A stretch of DNA of 64,000 nucleotides. It comes from Ampelomyces quisqualis (taxonomy: Eukaryota; Ascomycota; Dothideomycetes; Pleosporales; Phaeosphaeriaceae). Made by a program: the position numbers and the translations under genes. The number at the start of each line of letters is the position of its first letter. Positions within the stretch are counted from its first letter, which is position 1. Below are positions 51,214 to 62,579 of the stretch, piece after piece. The notes under the pieces are model-generated. The model was not told where the DNA came from and did no database searches. It saw only the letters and a program-made list of their open reading frames with translations. The DNA lies in contig JAGTXZ010000024.1 in the NCBI GenBank assembly GCA_018398575.1, forward strand, positions 1 through 64,000. Reading direction: 5' to 3'.

Positions 51214-51611
51214 GTAGCGACATGGTTTGGAAGGCCCACCCCTTTCCGGGTGCTGACTACATCGCTCGTGCCTCAACTCCCACTTCCTTTCCTATCACCA
51301 CCATCCATCTCGAACAACGCGATTCACGGGATCGAAGATGCGGCTCCTCTTCGTGAATGTATAATGCTGCTGTCGGACCATTCGATTGTTCCCACCACAC
51401 GTCGCCTGGTCGTGTGCGAGTCAAACGGTGTCGGGCCGACGTGGTCCGATTCGCTCCCGCCATAAAGAGCTCCGCCCTACGATGACCTAACACCCAAGCC
51501 GTCATATCGACGCTGCGACACACAACAGCGGCCGTGACGTGGGCTGTCCCTCAGCGCAAAGTAATATATTGCTGGAGTAATTCATGGATGCCATATGGAG
51601 TTTTCAGACCC

Positions 51612-51683
51612 GGCCGGTTGGCGCAATGGTAGCGCGCAGCCCTCCTAAGGCTGAGGCTGTGGGTTCGAGTCCCACATCGGTCG
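51612..51683 (+). tRNA. tRNA-Arg (anticodon CCU)
   Basis: 72 nt that fold as a cloverleaf. The acceptor stem is GGCCGGT/ATCGGTC with discriminator G. The D arm is GCGC...GCGC with AATGGTA in the loop, and the anticodon stem CAGCC/GGCTG encloses the loop CTCCTAA (anticodon CCT). The variable loop is AGGCT, and the T arm is GTGGG/CCCAC around TTCGAGT. There is no intron. Reads AGG codons. Confidence 0.95.
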
Positions 51684-51685
51684 TC

Positions 51686-51692
51686 TTTTTTT
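51686..51692 (+). terminator. RNA polymerase III T-run
   Basis: Seven T residues three nucleotides after the tRNA-Arg discriminator base. Confidence 0.85.
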
Positions 51693-51940
51693 GCCTTTCG
51701 TCTGCGACACTAGCGAAGCGAATCCCATTTTCGCTGTTAATTTTGATCGGCGAAGGTCGGTCACTTATTTTAAGTTTTTTATTGCCTCTACAGTTAACGG
51801 GCCTGAGTTCAAATTACGCTCTGCTGTTGAACTGCATCTTCGTAGGCGTCGAAACTCCCCAAGAATTGGATGATGTTAGAACGAACCCATCTGAGGTCCC
51901 CAAACAAAAGGAAACATCCGAGCAATGAGTCTTCCATCGC

Positions 51941-52844
51941 CTACTCTGTCGCCACCCAGTTGTCCTCCCATATATGCTGCGCCATAACCTCAAGATACTC
52001 TATCGTCTGTGCCCAACCACCTAGCTTCAACATGTCAAGAGCAGGTTTCAAGGACATCGCCGTTTCACTAGTTATGTGTTCCGCGTCCTGAGGGGAAAGG
52101 ACACCAGCCAATTTGATTTCGAAGGGGTCGCCGGTCAGTCTTCCCTGTATAGATTGAGACCACGTGAGCTCCTGCCACGCTCGCATTTGTTCAAGCCTGT
52201 CACTGTCGGTTCTCAGCGCTGAAGGAACAAAAACCATCTCTCGCCTAACAGCGCTTCCATTGGCAGATGCACGCAGCGTCTGTGCCATGAATTGGAAGAG
52301 GCCAGAGCGAAGGATAGTGGTATTGAAGAAGTCCTTCAATACGAGACAGGCATCGCCGTCGTCGTCACTGTCGGAGTCGAGACCACATGCGTACGCAAGA
52401 TTTTGATCGAGGAAATCTACATGGGCTTTGTCAGAAGCTCGTCAAGGTCTTGGGGATTAAGAACTTACGGTTGAACACATCTTCCATTAGCGGAAAAGAC
52501 TCGAGTGCTTCTTCCACGATTTTGTCAACTACATCGAGTGCAACACCTCGACTGCTTATAAAACGCAGAGGCTGCTGTTCGATCCATTCGTTGGCCACTT
52601 TTGAAACAAAAGCTTTCGCTTCATAGTAAACCGTACGCGACGTGCGCAGGATGGCGGAGGAACATGTTCGTGTGATGAGAACAATCAAGGGCTCTGGGTT
52701 TTCTTCGTTGGACGGAAGACTGATGCGAGTGTGACGGACATGACAAGGAATGCGCTCGTACACCATGAGGCGCAATTCCGTCGGGAGTCCCATAAAGTTG
52801 AACGGCTGGGGGGTAGCCATCAAGCGGGGACTCGAGTGTCGCAT
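51941..52844 (-). CDS. F-box/2EXR-like protein
   Basis: Exons 52469-52844 and 51941-52416, separated by a 52-nt intron (GTAAGT...GTAG); 283 residues from the ATG at 52844. The N-terminal motif FNFMGLPTELRLMVYERIP is the LPxELRxxIYxxxL signature of fungal F-box-related and 2EXR proteins. It is followed by a PLIVLITRTCSSAILRTSRT stretch typical of these families. The second exon begins in an acidic patch (CGLDSDSDDDGDACLV). A substrate-adaptor role is only suggested by family. The frame is open further upstream to 52907, but with GTG rather than ATG. Confidence 0.7.
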
Positions 52845-52907
52845 ATGTTCCAGGGGGGGTAGCTTCTTGCAAAGCCGCGCGAGTTTGGAAGTCAGCGCGG
52901 GAGGCAC

Positions 52908-53687
52908 CGTAAGTTAAGGTGATGTGTGTTGAGAAGGATTTTGGATCTTGCGCTGTTCGAGGAGGTACTTATAGCTACTTGGTCCTACTATTCACTGGTT
53001 CCCGAGGATTCAAACGTTGGTAGCGAGACCCTTATCCCATTAGGGTACCCTACGACCAAGGGAGATGAAAGACGTGTTATGGCCAATTGGCGGGATGACG
53101 AAAATGTACGCATGGTTTTGAATTGAGCTAACTCGACAGTGTACTACGGTTCTCTTCATCTTCCCGCTACACACGGTCGGCACGATGATCATGCTAAATG
53201 ATCATCCTTCAGGCTTTCATTATCTTGTGAACTCGCATATCATGCGACCTAGGCCGTGCCAAGATCGAAGTGCCCGAACCATTCGTACTAGGGTCCAGCA
53301 AATAATTTGGTCCACTTCCCGTCCCCGAGTTCAACCTTGGGACGGCTGAGAGGGTGAAGGATAATTTGGCAGCTCAGCAGGTTTTTCAGGAGGCCGGAAG
53401 TAAACGGCTGCGTTGCCTAGCTTTTCTTCGCTGGTGGCAATGATGGCCTTCCAAAAATGTCCATCGCTGCCGTACTTTGACAGGCTGTGCGATGCACGAA
53501 TCGATTTCGGACCGACTGCATCAAGAGATGTGTATGGTCAAATAGGGCTTAGCTTGAGTGGGAGGTATCAAAAAGACGTCGTGTAATTCATACAGCGCCC
53601 GAAATTCCAAATACAAACCCCCTTCGTCGAAAAGACAGTGCTGCCAAACGTTTCCGTCACGATCCGTGTGATACAACCTGCTAATCC
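52908..53687. other. Intergenic, nothing recognised
   Basis: 780 bp between the F-box-like gene and the 3' end of the transporter gene. No supported feature. Confidence 0.5.
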
Positions 53688-55458
53688 CTAAGCATCAAGA
53701 CGCTTCTCATCACCTACAGTCGCACTCTCCATTACTTCTTCATCGCTGTCCGCAAACGCCTTGTCGCCGAACGCAATTGCGATTTCCTCCAGACTACAAC
53801 CCGCGGTCTCCACGTAGTAGAATTGGCTGAGGGCAGCTGAGAAAAGGCAAAATCCTGCAATGACGAGGTAGAAGTAACCACCAATGCCGGCGAAAGCATC
53901 TGGTGAGACCATTCCGATGATGAAGTTGAAGATCCAGTTAGATCTAGGGCAATTAGCAAGGGCGTCACAAAGAACTATTGTTAACACTTACGTAGTCGCA
54001 AGAGCCATGCCCTTTGATCGGCCTCGTAGGGGAAAGATCTCCGCGGGCAGAAGCCACGGCATTGGACCCCAAGTAAAGCCATAGACAATGTTGTATAGCA
54101 TAATGAACGCATACTGGCCATTAGCTCTTGTAGCGACACCCATATCGGCTTCGGTAAAGGCACAAACTATGCCAAGCAAGATGGCCATCAAAACACCCCC
54201 AAGGAGAAGAAGTGGTTTGCGGCCCCATCGATCAGCAAGCCACCACGTGACGACAGTTGCTGCAGTATATGGAATAGCATTGGCGGCAGTGTAGAGAAGA
54301 GACTTCTTCTCATCAAACCCAGCAGACTTAAGTGTGCTGGGTAGGTAGAATGAGATTATGTTGATGCCGTTCAGCTGAGCGAACATCTGTACAGTGATTC
54401 CGACGATTGTACGCTTGCGATAGCGGGTGAACATTTCCTATTGGGGCGTTAGCCATTTCCAAAATCAGAGTAATTCCCTTCTGCACTTACCTTCCAGCTC
54501 GACTTGCCGAGGTTCGCCTCATATACCACAGCCTCTTGAATCTCCAAGAATACTTGCTGAACATGCTCTGCGCTCGTGTCGCCATTGGAGTGCAGATCGG
54601 CGACAGTTTGCAAACTTTCTTTCATGAAGCCATTCTTTGCGAGCCAACGTGGAGTTTCTGGGAGAAAGAAGGACATCACAACGAGGAGGAACGAGAGCAG
54701 GATCTGGATGATGAAGGGACCTTGCCAGGACATCGCATCCGGAAGCATGAAGTGGAAGCCGTAGTCGACCCAGCATGAAAGCATATAACCTGCAATCAAG
54801 CAGGTGTACTCAATTCCGACCATTAATCCTCGAGCATGCGGTGCTGCAATCTCGGTCTGGATAATTGGAACAGTCATGGAGAGAAAGCCAACGCCGAGAC
54901 CCTGAATAGTACGACCAGCAACAAAGGTGGCAAAGCCGGGAGCGAATGTTTGGATGAAGGCACTGAAGAAGTAGATGAAGCCGCCGAGGCGGACAGTCCG
55001 TTTGCGTCCGATGATGTCCCCGAGTCGTCCAGCAATCAGTGCCCCTACAGCCGCTGAGGCTTGCAGACATGCGACTGAGATACCGGTGATCGTAGGGTTT
55101 ATAGCCGCAGTGCTACCGTCTGCGCCACCATAATCGCTGAAGAAGCGCTTCACAAAGACCGGGTTGAAGAGAAGACCCGACATGATACCTGACACGGTCA
55201 GTGAGCTGTCGCAAACATTATGACATACGTATAAGACGTACCAGAGTTGTAGCCAAATAGGGCATCCCCCAAACTTCCAAAACCACAAGTGGCATAGAGC
55301 AAAGCTGCTCCTTTGATAGGGTAGCGTGCAGTGACCTTGCTCGGCTTGAGCTTCTTCTCGATCCACGAAGCCTCTGCCTCGACTTGGTGGACGACCTGGT
55401 CGGCTCGCTGCCTGATGTTGGCATTTTGGACTGCGGCAGAATTTTTTCGTGAAGCCAT
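53688..55458 (-). CDS. MFS sugar-type transporter
   Basis: Exons 55242-55458, 55188-54491, 54437-53992 and 53943-53688 (introns 53, 53 and 48 nt); 538 residues, intact. Sugar-porter signatures: GRLGDIIGRKRT after TM2, PETPRWLAKNG before the central loop, DRWGRKPLLLLGG after TM8, and WLLPAEIFPLRGRSKGMA. Twelve helices can be placed. The terminal PETKG-type box is changed to VETAGCSLEEIAIAF. Members carry hexoses, pentoses, polyols or quinate; the substrate cannot be read from sequence. It is transcribed divergently from the dehydrogenase pseudogene across a 672-bp promoter containing three CGGAACCGA sites. Confidence 0.9.
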
Positions 55459-55634
55459 TGCAAGCTTGATCTACAAGAAAAGATGGCAAGGACGGAGTAA
55501 TGATGTTTCAATGAGAAAACTGGCTGAGTCGTGCTGGTCAGGATTAGGGGCAACGACGTCCCTTATCTACCCCGGATTTCATCACCCCGTGGAGATGATC
55601 TTTTCCGTCATATAGACCAAATTCGAGAAGTTTT

Positions 55635-55643
55635 CGGTTCCGA
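55635..55643 (-). promoter_or_regulatory. Candidate Zn2Cys6 operator, copy 1
   Basis: CGGTTCCG at 55635-55642, i.e. CGGAACCG on the minus strand, where the shared nonamer with trailing A also fits. It lies 177 bp upstream of the transporter ATG. A CGG-N2-CCG palindrome of the kind bound by Zn2Cys6 dimers. Confidence 0.5.
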
Positions 55644-55927
55644 AGATGACCTCCTCACTGAGGCTGCATGGTGCTAGCAGGGCGGGCATCATCCGGCGGG
55701 TATGCTACGGGCAGGGTCTTGAGGCTCGAAGATCGCTGACGGAACATGGCCGTGAAGGATACAAAGTCTTTTATAGTAATTCAGAAGCATATCTAGCAGT
55801 TTTAAAAGCGACACAACCTTGCATTTGACCGAACACGTATTATTACTGAGTCTGGTAGCAGCTTGTGGAGCGGGTTCCCCATGTTTGCGAGCTCAAAAGT
55901 GGGTCGTAGGTTTTTAGCAGCTGAGTC

Positions 55928-55936
55928 CGGAACCGA
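55928..55936 (+). promoter_or_regulatory. Candidate Zn2Cys6 operator, copy 2
   Basis: CGGAACCGA, followed three bases later by another CGG (55938-55940). About 195 bp before the dehydrogenase ATG. Confidence 0.5.
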
Positions 55937-55994
55937 TGCGGATGTATCATCGTGACCAATCGGTTGCGAGTTGCATTTCATGGCTGGCATCCGC

Positions 55995-56003
55995 CGGAAC
56001 CGA
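55995..56003 (+). promoter_or_regulatory. Candidate Zn2Cys6 operator, copy 3
   Basis: CGGAACCGA, preceded by C as in copy 2; 67 bp after copy 2 and 128 bp before the dehydrogenase ATG at 56131. Confidence 0.5.
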
Positions 56004-56130
56004 GCTGTGATTGCCCGATCTTCAAACCTTGACATGTGGTACAAGTGGGATCCAAGATGCTTCAGAGGATGATCAAAATCAAGTAAATCAGCGCAAGCAT
56101 GCTTTGCAAATCAATATCCATCTTTCAAAC

Positions 56131-57335
56131 ATGTCCGTCGCAAATACTTCTCCCACTCCAATAATCAAACCTCAACATGCCCCGACCAACACTTCTTTCC
56201 TCCTCGGTCCCGACAAGCAGTTTCATTTCGGAACCAGACCTGTTCCAAAGTTTTGAAGCACAAGAGATGTGCGTATGAGGATCATCGCAACCGGTCTTTG
56301 CGGTTCTGACGTTCGTATAACCCCTTGTCGTTACCAACTTGCGCTAAACATCTCGATCTTACAGATACACTATTGGCAACGCAGTCGCATTGGGAAATAT
56401 GTGGTGAACGATCCCATCGTACTCGGTCACGAATCTGCCGTTATCTTCGACGAATATGGAGAAGATGTCAAGAACTTCCGGGCTGGTGACAGAGTTACGT
56501 TGGAACCTGGAATGGGCTGCAATACTTGCGAAACCTGCCGAAGCGGTCAGTATAATCTCTGCAGCTCGATGCGCTTCGCTGCCACTCCGCCATAGGATGG
56601 CACATTGTCGACCTTCTACTGCCTGCCAGAAGAACGCTTCTTCAGGATACCACCACATATTTCTCCAAGCGAGGCGGCGCTTGTCAAGCCTCTAAGCATC
56701 GCCATTCACTGTTGTGGTCTGGCAGGCAACCTGCAGGGCAATACAGTGGCTGTTTTCGGCGCTGGACCGATAGAGCTCTTGTGCAGTGCTGTTGCACGCG
56801 CATTTGGCGCGTCCTCGGTTGTCGTAACGGATATACTCAGATCACGGCTTGATACTGCAGAGAGTTTTGGTGCAACTGGAACATACATGATGCAGTCTCA
56901 GTCGCCTGCAGCAAATGCAGCGGATGTCCTAGTCCAGGTGAGACTGGATTATAAAGTGGACGTTGTCATCGATGCCAGAGGAGCGGGACCGTGCATCGAA
57001 TGCAGCATTTCCGCTTTGAAACGTGTAGAGGCACTTTCGTCCAGGCAGGTCTCGGATCGCCTCGCATCATGTTTCCGATTGGCCTGGTATGCGATAAAGA
57101 AGTGGTACTGAAGGGAAGCTTTCGTTATGGTCCAGGTGACTTTCGCCTCGCAATCGAATTGTTAAGTTCAAGGCGCATACGCGTGAATGGTCTCATCACA
57201 CATACGTTTCCGTTTTCCGACGCAGAGTTGGCTTTAAATAACGTGCACAGCCGGGAAGGTATCAAGACAATCATCTACGGGCCAAGCGTGAATGAGGGGC
57301 TGGCATGTTGGACCTCAGAGAAGCCGGTGCAGTAA
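56131..57335 (+). pseudogene. Xylitol/L-arabinitol dehydrogenase-like (zinc MDR) pseudogene
   Basis: Starts MSVANTSPTPIIKPQHAPTN. Family landmarks survive: IIATGLCGSD, then across an intron (GTTCGT...ACAG) IHYW; GHESAV; the structural zinc site CNTCETCRSGQYNLC; FAATPP; and FRYGPGDFRLAIELLSSRRI. Lesions: an in-frame TGA after RPVPKF (position of an expected CGA or CAA), an in-frame TAG after FAATPP, and a frameshift after ISALKR (near 57025). In addition a Glu normally coordinating catalytic zinc is Lys (ALVKPLSIA) and the NAD-loop Gly is Glu (GPIELL). These last two, and possibly the TGA, are C-to-T/G-to-A changes. The gene should have oxidised a polyol such as xylitol with NAD; it cannot now make a full enzyme. 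Confidence 0.85.
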
Positions 57336-57374
57336 CCGAAATACATCTACAAGATCTTGTCAATATCTCATTAT

Positions 57375-59927
57375 TCATGAACGAGACTCGCCCCATGCAG
57401 AGTCCCAGAACCAATAGAGACCATTCCCAGCGATGTCACAAGTACCCTCGTTGACCCAATCGACAACATTGCTGATCCCCGGCAGGTCAGGATCAAACCA
57501 TGCAAGGTTGGCTTCATCCAAGACCTGATCCGAGGCATCGTGAGCTTGTTCTTGATCTTCGGTGGCTCGTACATCGTCGACATTGAAGTCTTCGCAGGCT
57601 GAGGGAAGCACTAGATAGGCAATCATGTTAGCCCGTGACGCAACCAGACTTTGCGGGTGGTGCTCTACCTCGCTGCACAGATGCAAGGCTCTCGTTTAAC
57701 CGAACTACCCTGTCTATACCGCTTTGAGTCCTTTGGTCTCGGCGAATATTTGATAGGGTGGTGGGCAGCTGCATGGGTAATCGAAGAGTGTCTTCTACGG
57801 ACATAAAGGGTGCCTCTGAAGCGGTATGCGACAATTCCTCGTCAAGAGTAGCGTCAGCTTCGCTGTTGAAAAGGGGCTGAAGCATCGCATCTGTCTCACG
57901 CTGCAGCAGCATGTGAATGACGTCCTTCAATACTACGTTGCTTTGCATCGATAACTCTGTTCGTTTTGCTAGCAGCTCCTGCAATCGAAAAATCCGTGTT
58001 ATGCTTCGCTTCACTTCTTGTGCTCGGTCTGACAGAGGCTCGGATAAAGCAAGAACTGACATGACAATCGCAGAGTTGAATAGGTTTATGGCCAGAAAGG
58101 CTACCAGGTGACTTTCGGTTGCTAATTGTGCGAGCTGCGGCATTTGCGTTACCTTTGAAGTACGGAGCGCAGCTTCCCACCATTGTTCGGTACTGGATGC
58201 TTGTGACACGGATAAGGGACTATGAGCACTGCCTGTGAAGAGCGGCGAGACAGAGCTGGCCGAGCCCTGGGCGTTTGATGGTGAAGATGTCGAAAAATGA
58301 CCTGGTTCGGGCTGGTTCCTAATAAGATGATCGACCTGCTGCGCCAGTGAAGGGCGGTGAAAGATGATGAGAAGGTTGTCGAATGTGAGTTGGAGTGATA
58401 GAGCTTGAAGTCGATGCACTTTCGACGTCCTGGAAGAGCTCGCCTCACAGTCGGAGCTCAAGTCAAGGAGTAGATGAGGCGGTAGCCGCCGGCGCCAGGC
58501 CCATAGTTGCTCAGTCGCATCCATAACTCTGGCCAAATAATGCTGAGCCACAGCGTGATCCTCATATCTCGTGTTCCTCAAACCGAATATAATCTCAATG
58601 ATCGGCGATGCAGTCACGTAGAGGTTGTCGAGCTCCCTCTGGTACCCCGAGTAACAGATTCTGGTTGTGTCCGGTACGGAACCGCTCGCGCTAAAGTATG
58701 GGGACTCATAGATGTCGTCGGGTTGAGAAACATTGCAATCTTTGTCGTTGATCCCCAGTGGTCGGCCGTAGGTAACCGAGGCAAACCTGACCGGATTAAT
58801 CTCATGTATAAATGCATCTTCTTTTGTGACTTGCCTGTCCCAAGTATAAATTGTCCACCAAACACGTTTCCTCTCTTCTATGACATCGGTATCGCCTCGG
58901 AGCGGCTGGCGATGTAGTCTGATAGCTTGTGCTGTTCGTATGGTTGCTCCGAGGAGCGAGAAAGAGAGGTTGGGTTTTCCATGGTAGACGTAGTACGAAC
59001 CAAGAAGAATACACGCTTGCACAGACGATACAGAGGCCTGGTCCATCAGCTCGGTCAATTGAGACCCAGCACCCCCGACCAAAGAAGACGCCAGAGCACG
59101 CCAGTCTTCGACCTGATGACTGAGATCTCCAGTTTTCTTGTGAGATTTGTACCAAGCTCCCATGCCAAGAACAACGGAGAGCAATAGAAGAAAGGACTTT
59201 TGTGACGTGTGCGCCATGCCATCTGTGACAGAGTCATACTTTGGCCGGAATCTGTGTTCATATATGACCAGAGAGAACCAATGAACGGCATCAAAATACT
59301 CTTCGAGCAGTAGGCGCATCACATCTGCTGGTGGTAGTGGAAATCCTATTATGGAAGAGATGGGACGTTTTTGGGCTCGATCCGGACGATGCGCCGCCGG
59401 CTTCCTGGATAAATCACCACCCGGAATCGCAGAAGTTGTTCTCCTAAGTATTGGGGTGCCCTGACCGCTCAGTTGATAGATCTTCGAAACGCATGTCCCC
59501 GTCAGTTGGCGTTTGTAGAAAATGCCGTCAGCCAACTAACTTTTTGAGCTATACCCATCGCGGAATCGATTTGGCCTTCCGCGACACTAGGTCTTCTACT
59601 CTCAGCATCTTGGTCAAATTCAGTTCGTGCTTGTGCATGGTCGTTGCAAAAAGTCGTCTGAGCGGTGGTATCCTCTCCTGTTATTAGAACAGACCGAGGA
59701 AGGTCCTGGGTACTGCGCAACGGTTCTGGAAGCGGGCTTCTATCGCTCGTTCGTTTTCTCTTCGTGGGCCGAGCTGGAAATTCACCCTGGCTAGTTGAGC
59801 ATTCCACGTTCGCTCGAGTACAAAGGGAGCATGGGCGAAAAGGGTCGCATCGGCTCTTGTTGCGCCTGCATCTGTCACATGCATTGCTCACTCGAGTTGG
59901 AAGCTTACGACCAGAAGAGGAGTCCAT
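57375..59927 (-). CDS. Zn2Cys6 fungal transcription factor
   Basis: Exons 59541-59927, 58835-59481, 57669-58786 and 57375-57610; 795 residues. The N-terminal zinc cluster is Cys17-x2-Cys20-x6-Cys27-x5-Cys33-x2-Cys36-x6-Cys43 (ACDRCRRNKSRC...CSLC), followed by a basic linker (PTKRKRTSD). The fungal-specific regulatory domain is seen around LLLEEYFDAVHWFSLVIYEH, TIRTAQAIRLHRQP and WWTIYTWDRFASVTYGRPLG. The intron 58787-58834 has a GCAAGT donor (GC-AG type) and is 48 nt, so retention adds 16 residues without breaking the frame. The C-terminal exon is acidic (DFNVDDVRATEDQEQ), ending in a Trp-rich segment. It is convergent with the dehydrogenase pseudogene (39-bp gap) and is the obvious candidate regulator of the transporter/dehydrogenase pair. 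Confidence 0.9.
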
Positions 59928-62579
59928 CGTATGATGACTGGCTGCAGTTTAAATGTTGCAAATGAGGCCGAGTGCATGAAGCTGAGGTATGATGCAGATG
60001 AAGGACAGCCGAGCTTCCCCACAGTGGGTGGTGCACTAACTTACCTAGGTCTAGTCCGTGCCTACAACAACCGTAATCACGCATTACTGCTTCCTGAACA
60101 AGTACAATCCTCTCAACTGGTTTCGGATCAGATCTGGTAAGAGTATCGTACTCTCAGCTCTTAGTCAATTTTGCTTGTGTGCGCCAGGAAGCGGTATGCA
60201 CTTGATGGTATGCACCTGATTCCTAGCAACAGGAAGGCATCAGGCTTCTTGTCTATGATACCCGTTCGGTAAGTCACATCACATTCAAGCAGAAGAGATA
60301 TCATGAACTCTACAGAGAATCAACAATTATGTAAATTCCTTGAGCACACTAAAGGAAAGCGAAGCAAATCTGGAAACAATTCCGAGGGGCCGCCACGTTT
60401 TCTGTCCTTGAGACCACAGTACATTTAACATCCAATCTCAGCCACTGACTTTCTCTCCTACGCCAAAGGTACGTAAGATCACCCAAAAAGACACTGCGAT
60501 AATTTTCATAGATAGCATGGCGTCTGTACGGATGCTGTATGCCGCAGATGTTTTGGCATGGAGACGCTCAAGGCAGTACGTAACTGTGTACTTCGAGTCG
60601 CAGATTAGATATGTCATCAACTTCATACGTATACGTTTTAGTGTCGCAGTCCTTCTGGTCTTGGTTCTTTTGATTCAGAGACTCAGCTGTATAGACAGTG
60701 TTTCGAACGACCACAGGACCAGAGCAATGAAAGCTTGAAAGAGGGCGTCGCCAAAGATGCCGAGTGCTATATCGAAAAGCTTTGCCACAGGCACAACCGA
60801 GCCCATCAGCCAATCATTGGTAATATTGCTTGTGCCTGCTGGATAGGATATGATCAAGAGCAACTCATCGTCTCGGAACAGTCCCTCGCGAGTCGATTCA
60901 ACGAGTATCTCTTGGACACTAAACTTGAATTTTCCTGTGAGCGCGAAGCTGGCTGGAAAGAGCAGGAAAGAGTCTGCTGTATGGGAAGGCGAGCATGTTA
61001 GGACAAGCGACGGCGGATTCACATAATTTAAAGAGTGAAGAATCACAGAGGGAAACTCTAATCAGCCAAGAGGGTTATGTTGGGGAAGTTGTATGAGCAA
61101 ATTTGAGTGTGACCTCGTAAACATCCAGTGTAAGATTTCCTCGTCTTATGTAGTCGAACATAGGGGCATCAACAAGGCTGTGTGCAATTGATACTACGCT
61201 GCACTATCGCCGCATTACAGATAACATGTCGCAACCAAACGTGTATATACATCCGCTAGCGCAAAGGAGCTAAGGGTTGATCCTTTTGCTCCTCGACATA
61301 ACATAAATCCATCAGCCGACCAAGCGTGCGACAACTTTTGAATGAAACAGCATTTTCCCATGTGTCTTGCTTCCAAGCATACCATACCAATGAGAAGTTT
61401 TCGCCTGAAGGCTGAAATTGGGACTGGTAAAGAGTCCATCATGCTGAAGCTCATCTTCGACATTCAAAAGTAGCCCTCATATATGAGCATATCTAATGGT
61501 GCGCAGCATACAATTATTGTGCGATGAGACAGCAGCTTACGCATGCCGCCACAAACGGTGCCTTGCATTTCTGAACTTCGATCTCACCTTCCAAGCGATG
61601 TATCAGCCGTTTCGGAAAAGATGAAAGCCTTAACTGAGTCCAATTATTGACAGTTTGTACAGCATTTTGCTATAGAGCCTGCGATAAATTTTCCTCGGAA
61701 AGAATTTGGAGCAGGCCAATATTCAGTTCTATTCGACAAAAAGAGAGTTGTGAGGTTCTCATGTAACAGTAGTATAAAAGCTGCCAACCAAGATCGCACG
61801 GAGTCATCTTTTTACGCGGCAGGCCCTCAAACGGCAGAGGGCCTTTTGCTCAAGAAGGCACCAAGTGGCAAGTGTTCAAGTCACGGGAATATCTTTCACC
61901 TGTTGGTGGCCCACACCGTAACCCAGTGCTTAGCGCGTCCCATATGCCCTTCGGGAGGCCAATTAGTTGATACTTTTGTAGTCACTACGACGTTAATCAA
62001 CACCAACCAACTAACTAACGGAGTCACCTTTTGGTCACGACAGCCTTTCAGGCTTTCTTCCCCACCACCATCTAAAATCACCGGTGCATCATGGGCACTG
62101 CTATGGCCGCCAACTCACCTCGCATGAATCCAGTCGTCTTTTTTGGCCATTCATCAGATTCTGATCGGTATCAATACCCCCGTTCAATTGATGGACAGAA
62201 TTTGCAGCATGACCCCAGACGCAGTTTCCGTCTTGTGCGATCATTGTTGCGATCTGTCAGTATAACATTGGATCAGCATGTCCTCACTTTCGCGATATGG
62301 CTCCCCGGTTTACATGATTTGGCCCAGCCTGCGAGAGCACATTCCGTCTTAGGGGACTTGCTGAAGCTTCGGGATAATGAGTCTGGGATCTTTACCTTGT
62401 TGAAATTCATGTGCCGAAATAATGTAGTTTAGGTCCATTCATTCCGTGTCAGAATGACCGGAATCCGATGATCATCGGGTCGCAATGCAGCAGTTAGCAT
62501 GAACCATAGCCCCTTGACGCTGAGCAGATATCGTGTTATACGCATCTTGTTTTTGCCTTGATAAAAGTATCTAGCCCTT
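59928..62579. other. 2.65-kb region without a supported gene
   Basis: Upstream of the regulator and downstream of the metalloprotease. A minus-strand stretch near 60675-61040 has hydrophobic runs (LFDIALGIFGDALFQAFIAL) and could be part of a decayed or multi-exon membrane protein, but no start, splice structure or family could be fixed. Confidence 0.4.

Noticed and set aside
55570..55870. CreA-like SYGGRG sites (CCCCGG at 55570, GTGGAG at 55589 and 55865) in the transporter promoter
   Set aside because: The motif is short and frequent by chance; carbon repression is plausible but not supported enough to list.
60438..61046. Hydrophobic minus-strand frames that might be a membrane protein
   Set aside because: No ATG in the main frame and no convincing splice path; left as unassigned.
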